64,000 bases of DNA from Saprospiraceae bacterium (GTDB taxonomy: Bacteria > Bacteroidota > Bacteroidia > Chitinophagales > Saprospiraceae). This document shows positions 56,652-64,000 of this stretch, in pieces (the first letter of the stretch is position 1; each line of letters starts with the position of its first letter). Under the pieces are notes generated by a model that made no database searches, was not told the origin of the DNA, and worked only from the letters and a program-made list of their open reading frames with translations. The stretch is taken from NCBI GenBank assembly GCA_016710115.1, contig JADJLN010000004.1, positions 186,001 through 250,000 on the forward strand, written 5' to 3'. A program made the position numbers and the translations under genes.

Positions 56652-58016
56652 TTACTTGTTAAACTTCAAGGTCACTGTTTCTCCGATCCAGCAACCGATT
56701 GAGTAGGATTGGCCTTCCGTCTTCCCGAGCATGTGTGCATCTTCAAGGGAAGGACGCGATCCGCTAAATCGGGAAATCCGCTCATTTACCTGATCCGCAA
56801 CGGAGGAGTCGAGAGCTTTGGCGGCATAATATTTTTCCATGGCGGCGAGGATCACACATCGTTGTTCAAAATCTGAATTCCCACACGACCGATAGGATTT
56901 AGCATACATATCTCCGATCAGAATAAGTGGTTGGCCCCAATCCGGCCGGAGTTTCATCGCTTTACGTGCGTGGTCCCGGGCTGTTGTGTAGCGATCGAAC
57001 TGGCGAAACTCAATGGAAGCCAGAGATTGATAATAGTCTGCCAGTTTATTCGGATCGGATTCCTGATCAATAGCTGATTTGTACTTGTCGATGGCTTCGT
57101 TGTATTTGCCTTCGTCGTATAGTGCCTTGGCGTGAGCTCCCGGGTTCTTTTCATAAAACTCTGCCAGGACTTTGGCATTCACATCAGCAGCATAGGCTTC
57201 ATATTTTGCCTTCAGTTCAATCATCAACGGGTCGGCATCCGCACATTCCTGAGCAGCAAGTCGGAGATAGATCTCCTTGATGAGTTCACCATTCTCGGGG
57301 TCTTCTCGATATTGGGGTTCCAGCCTGTTTTTGAACCAGGCACAATCAAACAAGGCACCTTCGATCTGTGCTAGCGTAGGCAACATAGCTTCCTTCCCCT
57401 GCTGATACTGTGCAGCAAACTGCTTGTTATTGGCAATATTGTGGTCGGCAATCTCGAGCAATTGATTGAATACGGTGCGTGCTTCCTCTGTGGGAATCCG
57501 TTTGTTCTGGAATTGGTCAACCAGAACATAGGCCATCGGCACCAGGATGATATACTCCGATGCATTTCCGGATGCATCAATAGATGACTTTAACGCTTTG
57601 TAGGTATCGGTGTACGGTGTAGCGAGGTTGTAGAACATGTAGTACCCCTTTCTGCCCAGGGCAGGGCCAGGGGAATTCGAACATTGAGCTTCATGGTCAA
57701 AGATCGCCAGTGCTTCGGTTCGGAAGGCATCCTTCTCGGCAGGAGTTGTTGCCGTCTCGAATTTCTTGATATAGAACTGTTGACCATCATAAAAATGGTC
57801 TATCCGCTTGCCATCAGCAGCAGGTGCCTCCTTGTATACCTTCTGCCAGTAGGTAAAGGCCTGGTCGGGTTTGTTCTCTTTCAGAAAACCCTTATAGACC
57901 ACATGATCCTGGATAAGGTCATCCTGATTGGGTTTGCCGACCCAAGTATCACATTGGGAAAAGGCCAACACACCTGACAGATGAACCAGGACACTCAAAA
58001 CGAGAAGCTTTTTCAT
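56652..58016 (-). CDS. TPR periplasmic protein, paralogue 2
   Basis: 454 residues from MKKLLVLSVLVHLSGVLAFSQ at 58016. Layout is the same as paralogue 1: VVYKGFLKENKPDQAFTYWQKVYKEAPAADGKR near the N-terminus, TPR-like helices in the middle (ALYDEGKYNEAIDKYKSAI, ARKAMKLRPDWGQPLILIGDMY), and EGQSYSIGCWIGETVTLKF at the C-terminus. Here the signal looks like a type I cleavage site rather than a lipobox. It follows the barrel gene by seven bases, so purH-coaX-barrel-TPR2 forms one operon, closed by a terminator. Confidence 0.85.
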   Translation of the reverse strand: MKKLLVLSVLVHLSGVLAFSQCDTWVGKPNQDDLIQDHVVYKGFLKENKPDQAFTYWQKVYKEAPAADGKRIDHFYDGQQFYIKKFETATTPAEKDAFRTEALAIFDHEAQCSNSPGPALGRKGYYMFYNLATPYTDTYKALKSSIDASGNASEYIILVPMAYVLVDQFQNKRIPTEEARTVFNQLLEIADHNIANNKQFAAQYQQGKEAMLPTLAQIEGALFDCAWFKNRLEPQYREDPENGELIKEIYLRLAAQECADADPLMIELKAKYEAYAADVNAKVLAEFYEKNPGAHAKALYDEGKYNEAIDKYKSAIDQESDPNKLADYYQSLASIEFRQFDRYTTARDHARKAMKLRPDWGQPLILIGDMYAKSYRSCGNSDFEQRCVILAAMEKYYAAKALDSSVADQVNERISRFSGSRPSLEDAHMLGKTEGQSYSIGCWIGETVTLKFNK

Positions 58017-58023
58017 GAGCATA

Positions 58024-59385
58024 TTAGTCGAATTTACGTTTGTAGAACCAGGAATTGTCGTTCAAAGTTGCAGCCAACCGGATCCGAACATACGTGTCTT
58101 GCTGTATTTCGGAATTACCGCGCCGTCCACCCTCCAGAGCCAGATCAAGAAAGGAGATCTGTTGTCTGGGTAAAAGAACCGGGAAACCAAACCCGATCTG
58201 GAGTCCATAGGAATCGAACGTTTTGCCATCTATTTTCCGTGGATCAGTTTCATAGAACATGCCAGCCCTGTATCTGACCCGGCGCATATAGTTCTTGAAG
58301 GAATTGACATCAGGGGTCCATTCGCCGCCGATACTCAGGCGAAGGGTATTCTGGTAGGTCAAGCCCAAGTCATTTTTGTCCTCCAGTTTAAAATCAGACC
58401 AATTGGTCAACTCTGCATTCAAGCCTACCTGGTATCGATTCCCCTTCATATAGGTCATCCCGATACCGACTTGTTAAGGCAGCCTTCCCGATCCTTTCTT
58501 GTTTTCAGACAGTAAAAGTGTATCTCTGGCCAGGAGACTGCTCGATGTATATGGGATGTTGACCCGTTCAATAAGTCGATCTGAATACGTGGTAAACCCG
58601 GTGGCTGAATGGCCATAAAGACCAAATGTCATGGAACGTCGATTGCGCAGTTTTTCCGGTTCCTCCGATGCAGGGTCCAGATAATGACGGTACATCATTC
58701 CGGCCTGCCAGTTGAATCCTCTCAGGTTGATGGTGGAAAACGATCGGGTAGAATAGGGTGCCACTTCCTGGATCAGGTCCAATTGTGAATTGTTCTCTAT
58801 CCGTCCGAAGACATAACCCAGTTGCAAGCCAAATGACAGGTTTTTATACTTGACTCCGGTAGCCATGGCGACCTGTGACAACCCACCCTCACCGGTGAAA
58901 ATACTTCTGACTGTATCAACACCTTCGATATCCTGGGTGAGTTCGACATCATAACCTACCTGACTGATCGGGTTTACCGAAAAACCCATTGCATAATCCC
59001 ATGGAGTCTCCTTTTTGTCCAGGATTTCATTGATCCTTGATTTCAGCGGAAAGGCCAGTGAGAGATAATCGAGGTTGCCCGACCACACGGCTTGCTGCGA
59101 TCCGTTTCGCTCGTATTGATTGTATCGGCTGTACAACCCGAATTCAAGGGAGGTCGTTTGCAGATAAGGCAAGCAGGCAGGATTTCCCGGATTGACACGA
59201 TAATAATCGGTCCATGCACCATAAAGGCCGCCTGTCGCACCGGTCTGATTGAAATCTCCCCGATAGACATCACCGATGCCATATCGGGTGATCGGTGAAT
59301 TGTCCTTGGGCTGAGCCCAACTGATCAACGGGACCAATAGGCCCACGGCGATCAACGCCAGTTGCTTATTCAGCTTCCAATGCAT
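58024..59385 (-). CDS. Outer-membrane beta-barrel protein (in-frame stop)
   Basis: The signal peptide MHWKLNKQLALIAVGLLVPLISWAQ is followed by NSPITRYGIGDVYRGDFNQTGATGG, then alternating amphipathic strands typical of a FadL/PorV-like barrel. A TAA at 58474-58476 interrupts the frame; the same frame resumes with GIGMTYMKGNRYQVGLNAEL and ends in WFYKRKFD. Two nearby compensating indels (one extra T, one missing G) would read LPNKVGIGMTY, which fits the error pattern elsewhere; a true nonsense change is the alternative. Total 453 codons. Its start overlaps the coaX end by 20 bases. Transport or secretion function is unknown. Confidence 0.75.
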
Positions 59386-60094
59386 GGTTCAAAATTTGAT
59401 TTAGGCCGATCAAAACAAGCTCAGCGTGCGCAAATATCACAGCATTCAAGCGGCTGGCCAAAAATTCCATGTCTCCTCCTGTTATGATGACGTTAAGTTC
59501 GGGGTACTGATTGCGATAACGGGCGACCATGCCTTCTATTTCACAGATAATTCCCCACTGTGCGCCGGCAGTCAATGAACCCAACGTATCTCGACCGGGC
59601 AATGCAGGATCGTCCAGAACCGGCGCATGTGGCAACCGGGCAGTCAGCATATGCATCGCCTCCAAACGCATGCGCATGCCAGGATGAATACTGCCTCCGG
59701 CATAATGGCGACCGTCTTCCATCAGGTCAATTGTCATACATGTACCTGCACTGATGACCAGAAAAGGAGGGTGATAACCTAATTCAATTGCGCCGGCCAG
59801 TCCGGCGATCCGATCCCGGCCCAACGTCTCAGGTGTTTGATAGTGGTTGGAAAAAGGCAACCGGGCGTGGTGGTCCAACTCCATCCAGGGCCCCAGGTTG
59901 TTCAGCCAGTCGGTCAGCCAATCCGGACGAATACCCGTGACACTCACGATAGTCGCATCAGGAATCACGTGATCCAGAAATTGATCGAGCCATTCGGCAG
60001 TCAAAGCCAGGGTCCACTCAGATCTCCAGCTTTTCCGGGACGCAAACAGGGCAACCTTCGTTCGGGTGTTCCCGATGTCCAGGATCAGATTCAT
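59366..60094 (-). CDS. coaX: Type III pantothenate kinase
   Basis: 242 residues. Acetate/sugar-kinase-fold motifs: LILDIGNTRTKVALF (phosphate 1), TLGRDRIAGLAGA (the GxDR signature), and LVISAGTCMTIDLM. First step of coenzyme A synthesis. Its start codon overlaps the purH stop by one base (TGATG). Members of this type need a monovalent cation and are not feedback-inhibited by CoA in characterised cases. Confidence 0.95.
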   Translation of the reverse strand: MNLILDIGNTRTKVALFASRKSWRSEWTLALTAEWLDQFLDHVIPDATIVSVTGIRPDWLTDWLNNLGPWMELDHHARLPFSNHYQTPETLGRDRIAGLAGAIELGYHPPFLVISAGTCMTIDLMEDGRHYAGGSIHPGMRMRLEAMHMLTARLPHAPVLDDPALPGRDTLGSLTAGAQWGIICEIEGMVARYRNQYPELNVIITGGDMEFLASRLNAVIFAHAELVLIGLNQILNHALEAE

Positions 60095-61628
60095 CAGTGT
60101 TTGAAATGCCTGTTTCCAGTAAAGACCATGGCCATGTCATGAGTATCGCAATACGCAATACTTTCATTGTCTTTCATACTCCCACCCGGTTGAATAACGG
60201 CTCTGATACCGGCATTGTCAGCAATCTCGACACAATCCGGGAATGGGAAGAATGCATCGGAAGCCATGACTGCACCATGCAGGTCAAATCCGAAAGCACT
60301 CGCCTTGGTGATCGCCTGATTGAGGGCATCTACCCGTGAGGTCTGGCCACATCCCATACCCAACAGCTGACGGTTCCGAACCAGGACGATGGTATTGCTT
60401 TTCAAATGCTTGACACAGATATTGGCAAACAACAGATCCTCGATTTCATCCTGAGTCGGTTGACGTTGGGTGACTGGCTGCAGATCCTCCGATTTTTCTT
60501 GCCGACTATCATAATCCTGTACGAGGATGCCATTCAGCAAACTGCGAAATTGCTCCTTGGGTTGATAGAAATCCGGAAACTTCAGCAGAATTCGGTTTTT
60601 CTTCGAAGTGAGCAGAGCCAGGGCTTCATCGCTGAATCCGGGAGCCAGCAAGACTTCATAAAACAGCTCGTGAATTGCGTTTGCGGTCGTTGCGTCAATA
60701 GGTCTGTTTTTGGCAATGATCCCACCAAAGCAGAGACCGGATCACCAGCCAGTGCATCCTGCCAGGCAGTGATCAGGTCGGACCGGGTGGCAACACCACA
60801 GGCATTGGTATGCTTGATCACGACACATGTCGGGTCAGCATTTCTGAATTCACTGATCAGTGTCAATGCAGCGTCAATGTCGACCAGGTTGTTGTAGGAA
60901 AGCTCCTTGCCATGCAGTTGATGAAATACCTGCTCTAACGGGCCATAAAAGGTACCCCGTTGATGCGGGTTTTCACCGTATCGTAATGACTTGCCAGGAA
61001 AAGCCTGAGCAGAAAATGCATCAGCCGGTTTGATTTTGCTGAAATATTGGCCTATAGCCGTATCGTAGGAGGCACTGACCTGAAATGCTCGTGAAGCGAA
61101 CCAGGCGCGATCCTCAACATCAGTATGCCCCTTCTTGAGATCCAGCAGTCGACTCAATGCGCCATATTCGTCCCGACAGGGGATAATGACAACATCCTGA
61201 TAATTTTTGGCAGCAGCCCGGATCAGGGAAATGCCACCGATATCGATCTTTTCGATGATAGCCTGGTGATCAGAGGTTTTCTGCACGGTTTCCTCAAAAG
61301 GGTACAGGTCAACAATCACCAGGTCCAGTTCGGGAATCTCGTATTCTGCAAGTTGAGCAAGATGGCCGGGTTCGCGACGGGCCAGGATGCCGCCAAAGAT
61401 CTTGGGATGTAATGTTTTGACCCGTCCGTCAAGAATGGACGGATAGTTTGTCAGATTTTCCACTGGGATCACCGGGATTCCAAGTTCTTCGATGAATGCC
61501 TGTGTGCCGCCGGTGGAATAGAGAGTAACTCCCAATTCATGTAATTGCCGGATAATGGGCGCTAATCCGTCCTTGGCAAATACTGAGATCAGAGCAGATC
61601 GTATGGGGCGGGAAGACATAAGGTTCAT
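60094..61628 (-). CDS. purH: AICAR transformylase / IMP cyclohydrolase (one frameshift)
   Basis: 511 residues after repair, from MNLMSSRPIRSALISVF (an ATG three codons on, at 61619, is also possible). Final two steps of IMP synthesis. The IMP cyclohydrolase half has LYSTGGTQAFIEELG, LDGRVKTLHPKIFGGIL and DLVIVDLYPFEETV. The transformylase half has LRYGENPHQRGTFYG, VVIKHTNACGVA and SDAFFPFPDCVEIA. The frame breaks at AAA 60727-60729; one added T on the coding strand restores DPVSAFGGIIAKNRPIDATTA. First gene of the operon with coaX, the barrel and TPR2. Confidence 0.95.
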
Positions 61629-61638
61629 TTTGAGGGGG

Positions 61639-61646
61639 CAAAGGTA
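61639..61646 (-). promoter_or_regulatory. Candidate -7 box TACCTTTG of the purH operon
   Basis: Minus-strand full match to TAnnTTTG, 10 bases before the ATG at 61628 (19 before 61619). A CTTTTTA stretch about 19 bases upstream could be a weak -33 element. Confidence 0.45.
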
Positions 61647-61715
61647 GGAAGTCCCCCTGTAAAAAGTGGAGAAGGCCCCGGTTGACCAGCAGTTGTCCTT
61701 ACAGATGGTCTCTGT

Positions 61716-62300
61716 TTACTTCAGATCCATGATATTTCCCATGGCATAACAGACTCTGCAGCGCGCCTCATACTCCTGTTTTTCACCCAACATGACTGTT
61801 TGTTCGTCTGCACTCAACCGGTAGGAATGGGTAGCCAGATTGCCACAATGATGACAAATCGCATGCACCTTGGTGATATATTCGGCCATGGCCAGCAGAG
61901 CCGGCATGGGCCCGAATGGCCGACCGCGAAAGTCCATATCCAGCCCCGCGACGATCACGCGGGAGCCGCGCAAAGCCAGCTGTTCACATACCGCCGGCAG
62001 TTCCTCATCAAAGAACTGGGCTTCATCAACTCCGATTACATTGGTGTTTTCAGGGACATCCAGCAGCATACGGGCGTGGCTCACCGGGGTCGATGACATG
62101 CTGTTCGCATCATGCGATACCACTTGCACATCGCTGTACCGGATATCAATCCGGGGCTTGAATAATACGACTTCCTGGTTGGCGATGCGTGCCCGGCGAA
62201 TGCGCCGAATCAATTCCTCCGTTTTACCGGAAAACATGCTGCCACAGATGACTTCAATCCAGCCGCTCCGCTGGTTTCTGAAGGAGGGTTCCAGGAACAT
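61716..62300 (-). CDS. tdk: Thymidine kinase
   Basis: About 194 residues from MFLEPSFRNQRSGWIEVICG at 62300; a start at 62330 adds ten unconserved residues. Type II thymidine kinase: P-loop GSMFSGKTEELIRR, catalytic Glu in GVDEAQFFDEEL, the lasso-loop region FGPMPALLAMAEYITK, and zinc-binding CHHC and CRVC pairs. It salvages thymidine for dTMP. Divergent from the 62383 gene. Confidence 0.96.
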   Translation of the reverse strand: MFLEPSFRNQRSGWIEVICGSMFSGKTEELIRRIRRARIANQEVVLFKPRIDIRYSDVQVVSHDANSMSSTPVSHARMLLDVPENTNVIGVDEAQFFDEELPAVCEQLALRGSRVIVAGLDMDFRGRPFGPMPALLAMAEYITKVHAICHHCGNLATHSYRLSADEQTVMLGEKQEYEARCRVCYAMGNIMDLK

Positions 62301-62382
62301 TTCTATATCTTTGAGACACGAAGGCCGCACTGACTTTCGTTATGGCTGCAAAATAACGCATTTCGCGTCAGACACCCCGCTC

Positions 62383-63138
62383 ATGGAACGTACGCAAGCC
62401 CGGATCCTGCTCCGGAAGATCAACCAAATCTTTGATGCAATAACCGATTCCGGATCTGATCCATCTCGTATCGAAGCGGATCTGTTGCTGGATTATACGC
62501 GGCAATTTTACAATGCTCTCATTGCTGAGCCGGAAATGAAGGAAACGACGACGGCTATGCAGGAAGTCATTTCTCCGGCCAGAGTAATCGTACCCGAGTC
62601 TGTCCCGGCAACCCCGGATCCTTTGCCCATCGAGGCAATGCAGGAGACGACAGTCAGTCCTGGCTCCAGCAAGGAAGAAACCAGGGATACACCATCCGAA
62701 TCGGAACATGTTGAAACGGTGCCTCCAACAGTTCATCCCGTCTCTGTACCTGAACCGGTATCCCTGGCTCCCGAGTTGAAAACGAATGGAACACAGCTTG
62801 CGGAAACACCGAGACCGACAGGTAGATCAGCGGTTGCGGACGAATTATTTACTACAGAAGAAGCAAGGGATCTCTCCGACAAGCTGCGAACCAGTCCGAT
62901 TGATGACCTTTCCCGGGCCATGGGGATCAATGAGCGTTTTCTGACCATCAATGAGCTCTTTCACGGAGACCATGCTGCATTCGATCAGGCATTGCGAAGA
63001 CTGAATGATCTTTCAACATTCTCTTCCGCCCGGACCTTCCTGGAAGAGGAGATCATCCCCCGGTATGACTGGATGGATGCCAAACGACAGAAGAAAGCCA
63101 TGGTGTTTATCCAACTGGTACGCCGAAGATTTCTCTGA
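62383..63138 (+). CDS. Unknown protein with disordered middle and conserved-looking C-terminal helical domain
   Basis: 251 residues from the ATG at 62383 (MERTQARILLRKINQIFD); the open frame reaches back to 61870 but that part is antisense to tdk. A short helical N-terminus (1-50) precedes a Pro/Thr/Glu/Ser-rich low-complexity stretch (about 65-155). The C-terminal domain (about 160-251) contains DDLSRAMGINERFLTINELF, DQALRRLNDLSTFSSA and MVFIQLVRRRFL. No signal or membrane segment. I recall similar C-termini in other Bacteroidota hypothetical proteins, without a function. It lies three bases before the rhomboid gene, so they are probably co-transcribed. Confidence 0.65.
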   Translation: MERTQARILLRKINQIFDAITDSGSDPSRIEADLLLDYTRQFYNALIAEPEMKETTTAMQEVISPARVIVPESVPATPDPLPIEAMQETTVSPGSSKEETRDTPSESEHVETVPPTVHPVSVPEPVSLAPELKTNGTQLAETPRPTGRSAVADELFTTEEARDLSDKLRTSPIDDLSRAMGINERFLTINELFHGDHAAFDQALRRLNDLSTFSSARTFLEEEIIPRYDWMDAKRQKKAMVFIQLVRRRFL

Positions 63139-63141
63139 TCC

Positions 63142-63861
63142 ATGATCGAAGACCGTGAGGCCGGTTGGTTGGGGCCTTTTCGCCGACCTATTGTCATGGC
63201 CCTCGCATTGGTCGCCGTGTTGTGGGCTTTGCACATCTTGCGCATTGTACATATTCTGCCTTATTCTCCGGCTGATTGGGGTTTGTATCCCCGGAGAAGC
63301 TTTGGACTGCATGGAATCCTGACAGCCCCGTTGGCACACAGTGACTGGAAACATCTGATCTCCAATTCGGTTCCCCTGCTCGCCATGGTGATTATTCTCA
63401 GGGCATTCTTCAAACGCATCGCCTGGCAATCATTGATCATGATTTACCTGTTGACGGGAGTGGCCGTATGGCTGTTCGCCCGATCTGTATTTCACGTGGG
63501 AGCCAGTGGGGTGGTTTACGGTTTGGTGTCCTTCGTATTCTGGTCCGGTGTGTTCCGGCGGAGCATCAAATCCATCGTGTTGTCCTTAATTGTTATTGTT
63601 GTGTACACACCCATGTTTGCGGGTGTCCTGCCGAATCAGGAAGGCATTTCATGGGAGAGTCATCTTTTGGGCGGCATAGTCGGTATCCTGGTTGCATGGT
63701 GGTTCAAACGAGATCTTGAACCGGAAGAGATGGAGACGCCGATAGAAGAGGATAAGAAAAGTCGTTTTCTTGAACCAGACACCTTTTCCATGACGCGCTC
63801 TGAACGAGCACATCAAAAATGGATAACGGATCAGGAAGCAGGGCGGAGGGATACACCCTGA
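63142..63861 (+). CDS. Rhomboid family intramembrane protein
   Basis: 239 residues with about six hydrophobic helices. Rhomboid features: HSDWKHLISNSVPLL after the first helix, the catalytic-type serine in HVGASGVVYGLVSF (GxSG), and a histidine in WESHLLGGIVGILV, so the Ser-His dyad seems intact. A charged cytoplasmic tail (about 190-239) follows. Family members cleave membrane-spanning helices; the substrate is unknown. The upstream unknown protein may be a partner. Confidence 0.85.
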   Translation: MIEDREAGWLGPFRRPIVMALALVAVLWALHILRIVHILPYSPADWGLYPRRSFGLHGILTAPLAHSDWKHLISNSVPLLAMVIILRAFFKRIAWQSLIMIYLLTGVAVWLFARSVFHVGASGVVYGLVSFVFWSGVFRRSIKSIVLSLIVIVVYTPMFAGVLPNQEGISWESHLLGGIVGILVAWWFKRDLEPEEMETPIEEDKKSRFLEPDTFSMTRSERAHQKWITDQEAGRRDTP

Positions 63862-63898
63862 GAACATTCCTATCTTCATCGCTCTGAATCATCCGAGT

Positions 63899-64000
63899 AT
63901 GGCAGTTAAACCGGTGAAAAAAAGGCAACCACACCCACCCCTTCCTGGATTGGCCAGGTGTCACGTTATCTGGCACTCTTGATCGTGGTGCTTTTCCTCT
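63899..64000 (+). CDS. Start of a membrane or exported protein (truncated by window; one frameshift)
   Basis: The ATG at 63899 reads MAVKPVKK, then a run of seven A (63916-63922). With eight A the frame continues KATTPTPSWIGQVSRYL then ALLIVVLFL to the window edge, a basic N-terminus followed by a hydrophobic segment. Without the added base it stops after 27 codons. Family cannot be told from so little sequence. Confidence 0.45.

Noticed and set aside
61870..62382. N-terminal extension of the unknown protein at 62383
   Set aside because: It is antisense to the conserved part of tdk and has no homology-like pattern.

Overview
The window looks like chromosomal DNA of a Bacteroidota bacterium, most likely from the Saprospiraceae or a neighbouring group. 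The supporting signs are TAnnTTTG-type -7 promoter boxes, type IX secretion (T9SS) C-terminal tails, SPOR, PD40 and carboxypeptidase-regulatory-like envelope proteins, a lycopene cyclase, fused branched-chain dehydrogenase E1 subunits, and the absence of obvious Shine-Dalgarno sequences. The family-level assignment is inference. I see no phage, insertion sequence, CRISPR array, rRNA or plasmid gene. There is one tRNA, tRNA-Leu(UAG).

Layout. 1-4.7 kb: start of a large secreted adhesin-like protein, hutI, a thioredoxin-SPOR protein, fabH and a DUF983 protein. 4.8-9.1 kb: efp-accB-accC and an ABC exporter. 9.1-17.2 kb: a T9SS cargo protein, a PLP desulfhydrase/deaminase, a TPR-PD40-SPOR envelope protein in an operon with purN and a metallophosphoesterase, and glyA. 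17.2-21.1 kb: two gene-free, repeat-rich stretches bracketing an ECF sigma / membrane protein / outer-membrane-barrel operon. 21.1-27 kb: a FemAB-like protein, truA, a DoxX protein, and the proteostasis block tig-clpP-clpX. 27-31.6 kb: relA-fur-STAS-purA. 31.6-39.2 kb: a lipoprotein-type methyltransferase, dacB, fumarylacetoacetase, metF, a DinB-like protein, NDH-2 and crtY. 39.3-50.9 kb: a giant beta-propeller T9SS protein, small envelope proteins, lon and parE. 51-55 kb: enoyl-CoA hydratase, branched-chain dehydrogenase E1, and serA. 55-61.6 kb: purH-coaX-barrel-TPR-TPR. 61.7-64 kb: tdk, an unknown protein, a rhomboid protein and the start of another gene.

The strongest technical observation is that many essential genes (fabH, glyA, clpX, relA, lon, purH, serA) are split by single-base indels, mostly in short homopolymers. 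In each case adding or removing one base restores a family-length protein. This fits uncorrected long-read errors better than pseudogene formation. I therefore annotate these as whole genes and give the indel positions.

The most interesting biological candidates are: (i) degenerate seven-base-period word arrays and a 155-bp tandem duplication in the two gaps that bracket the sigma-factor operon; (ii) a SAM-dependent methyltransferase with a lipoprotein signal; (iii) a TruA with Glu in place of the catalytic Asp; (iv) two paralogous TPR envelope proteins sharing a C-terminal signature, next to a barrel protein and coaX/purH; and (v) several TAnnTTTG boxes only 4-7 bases from start codons, suggesting leaderless mRNAs.
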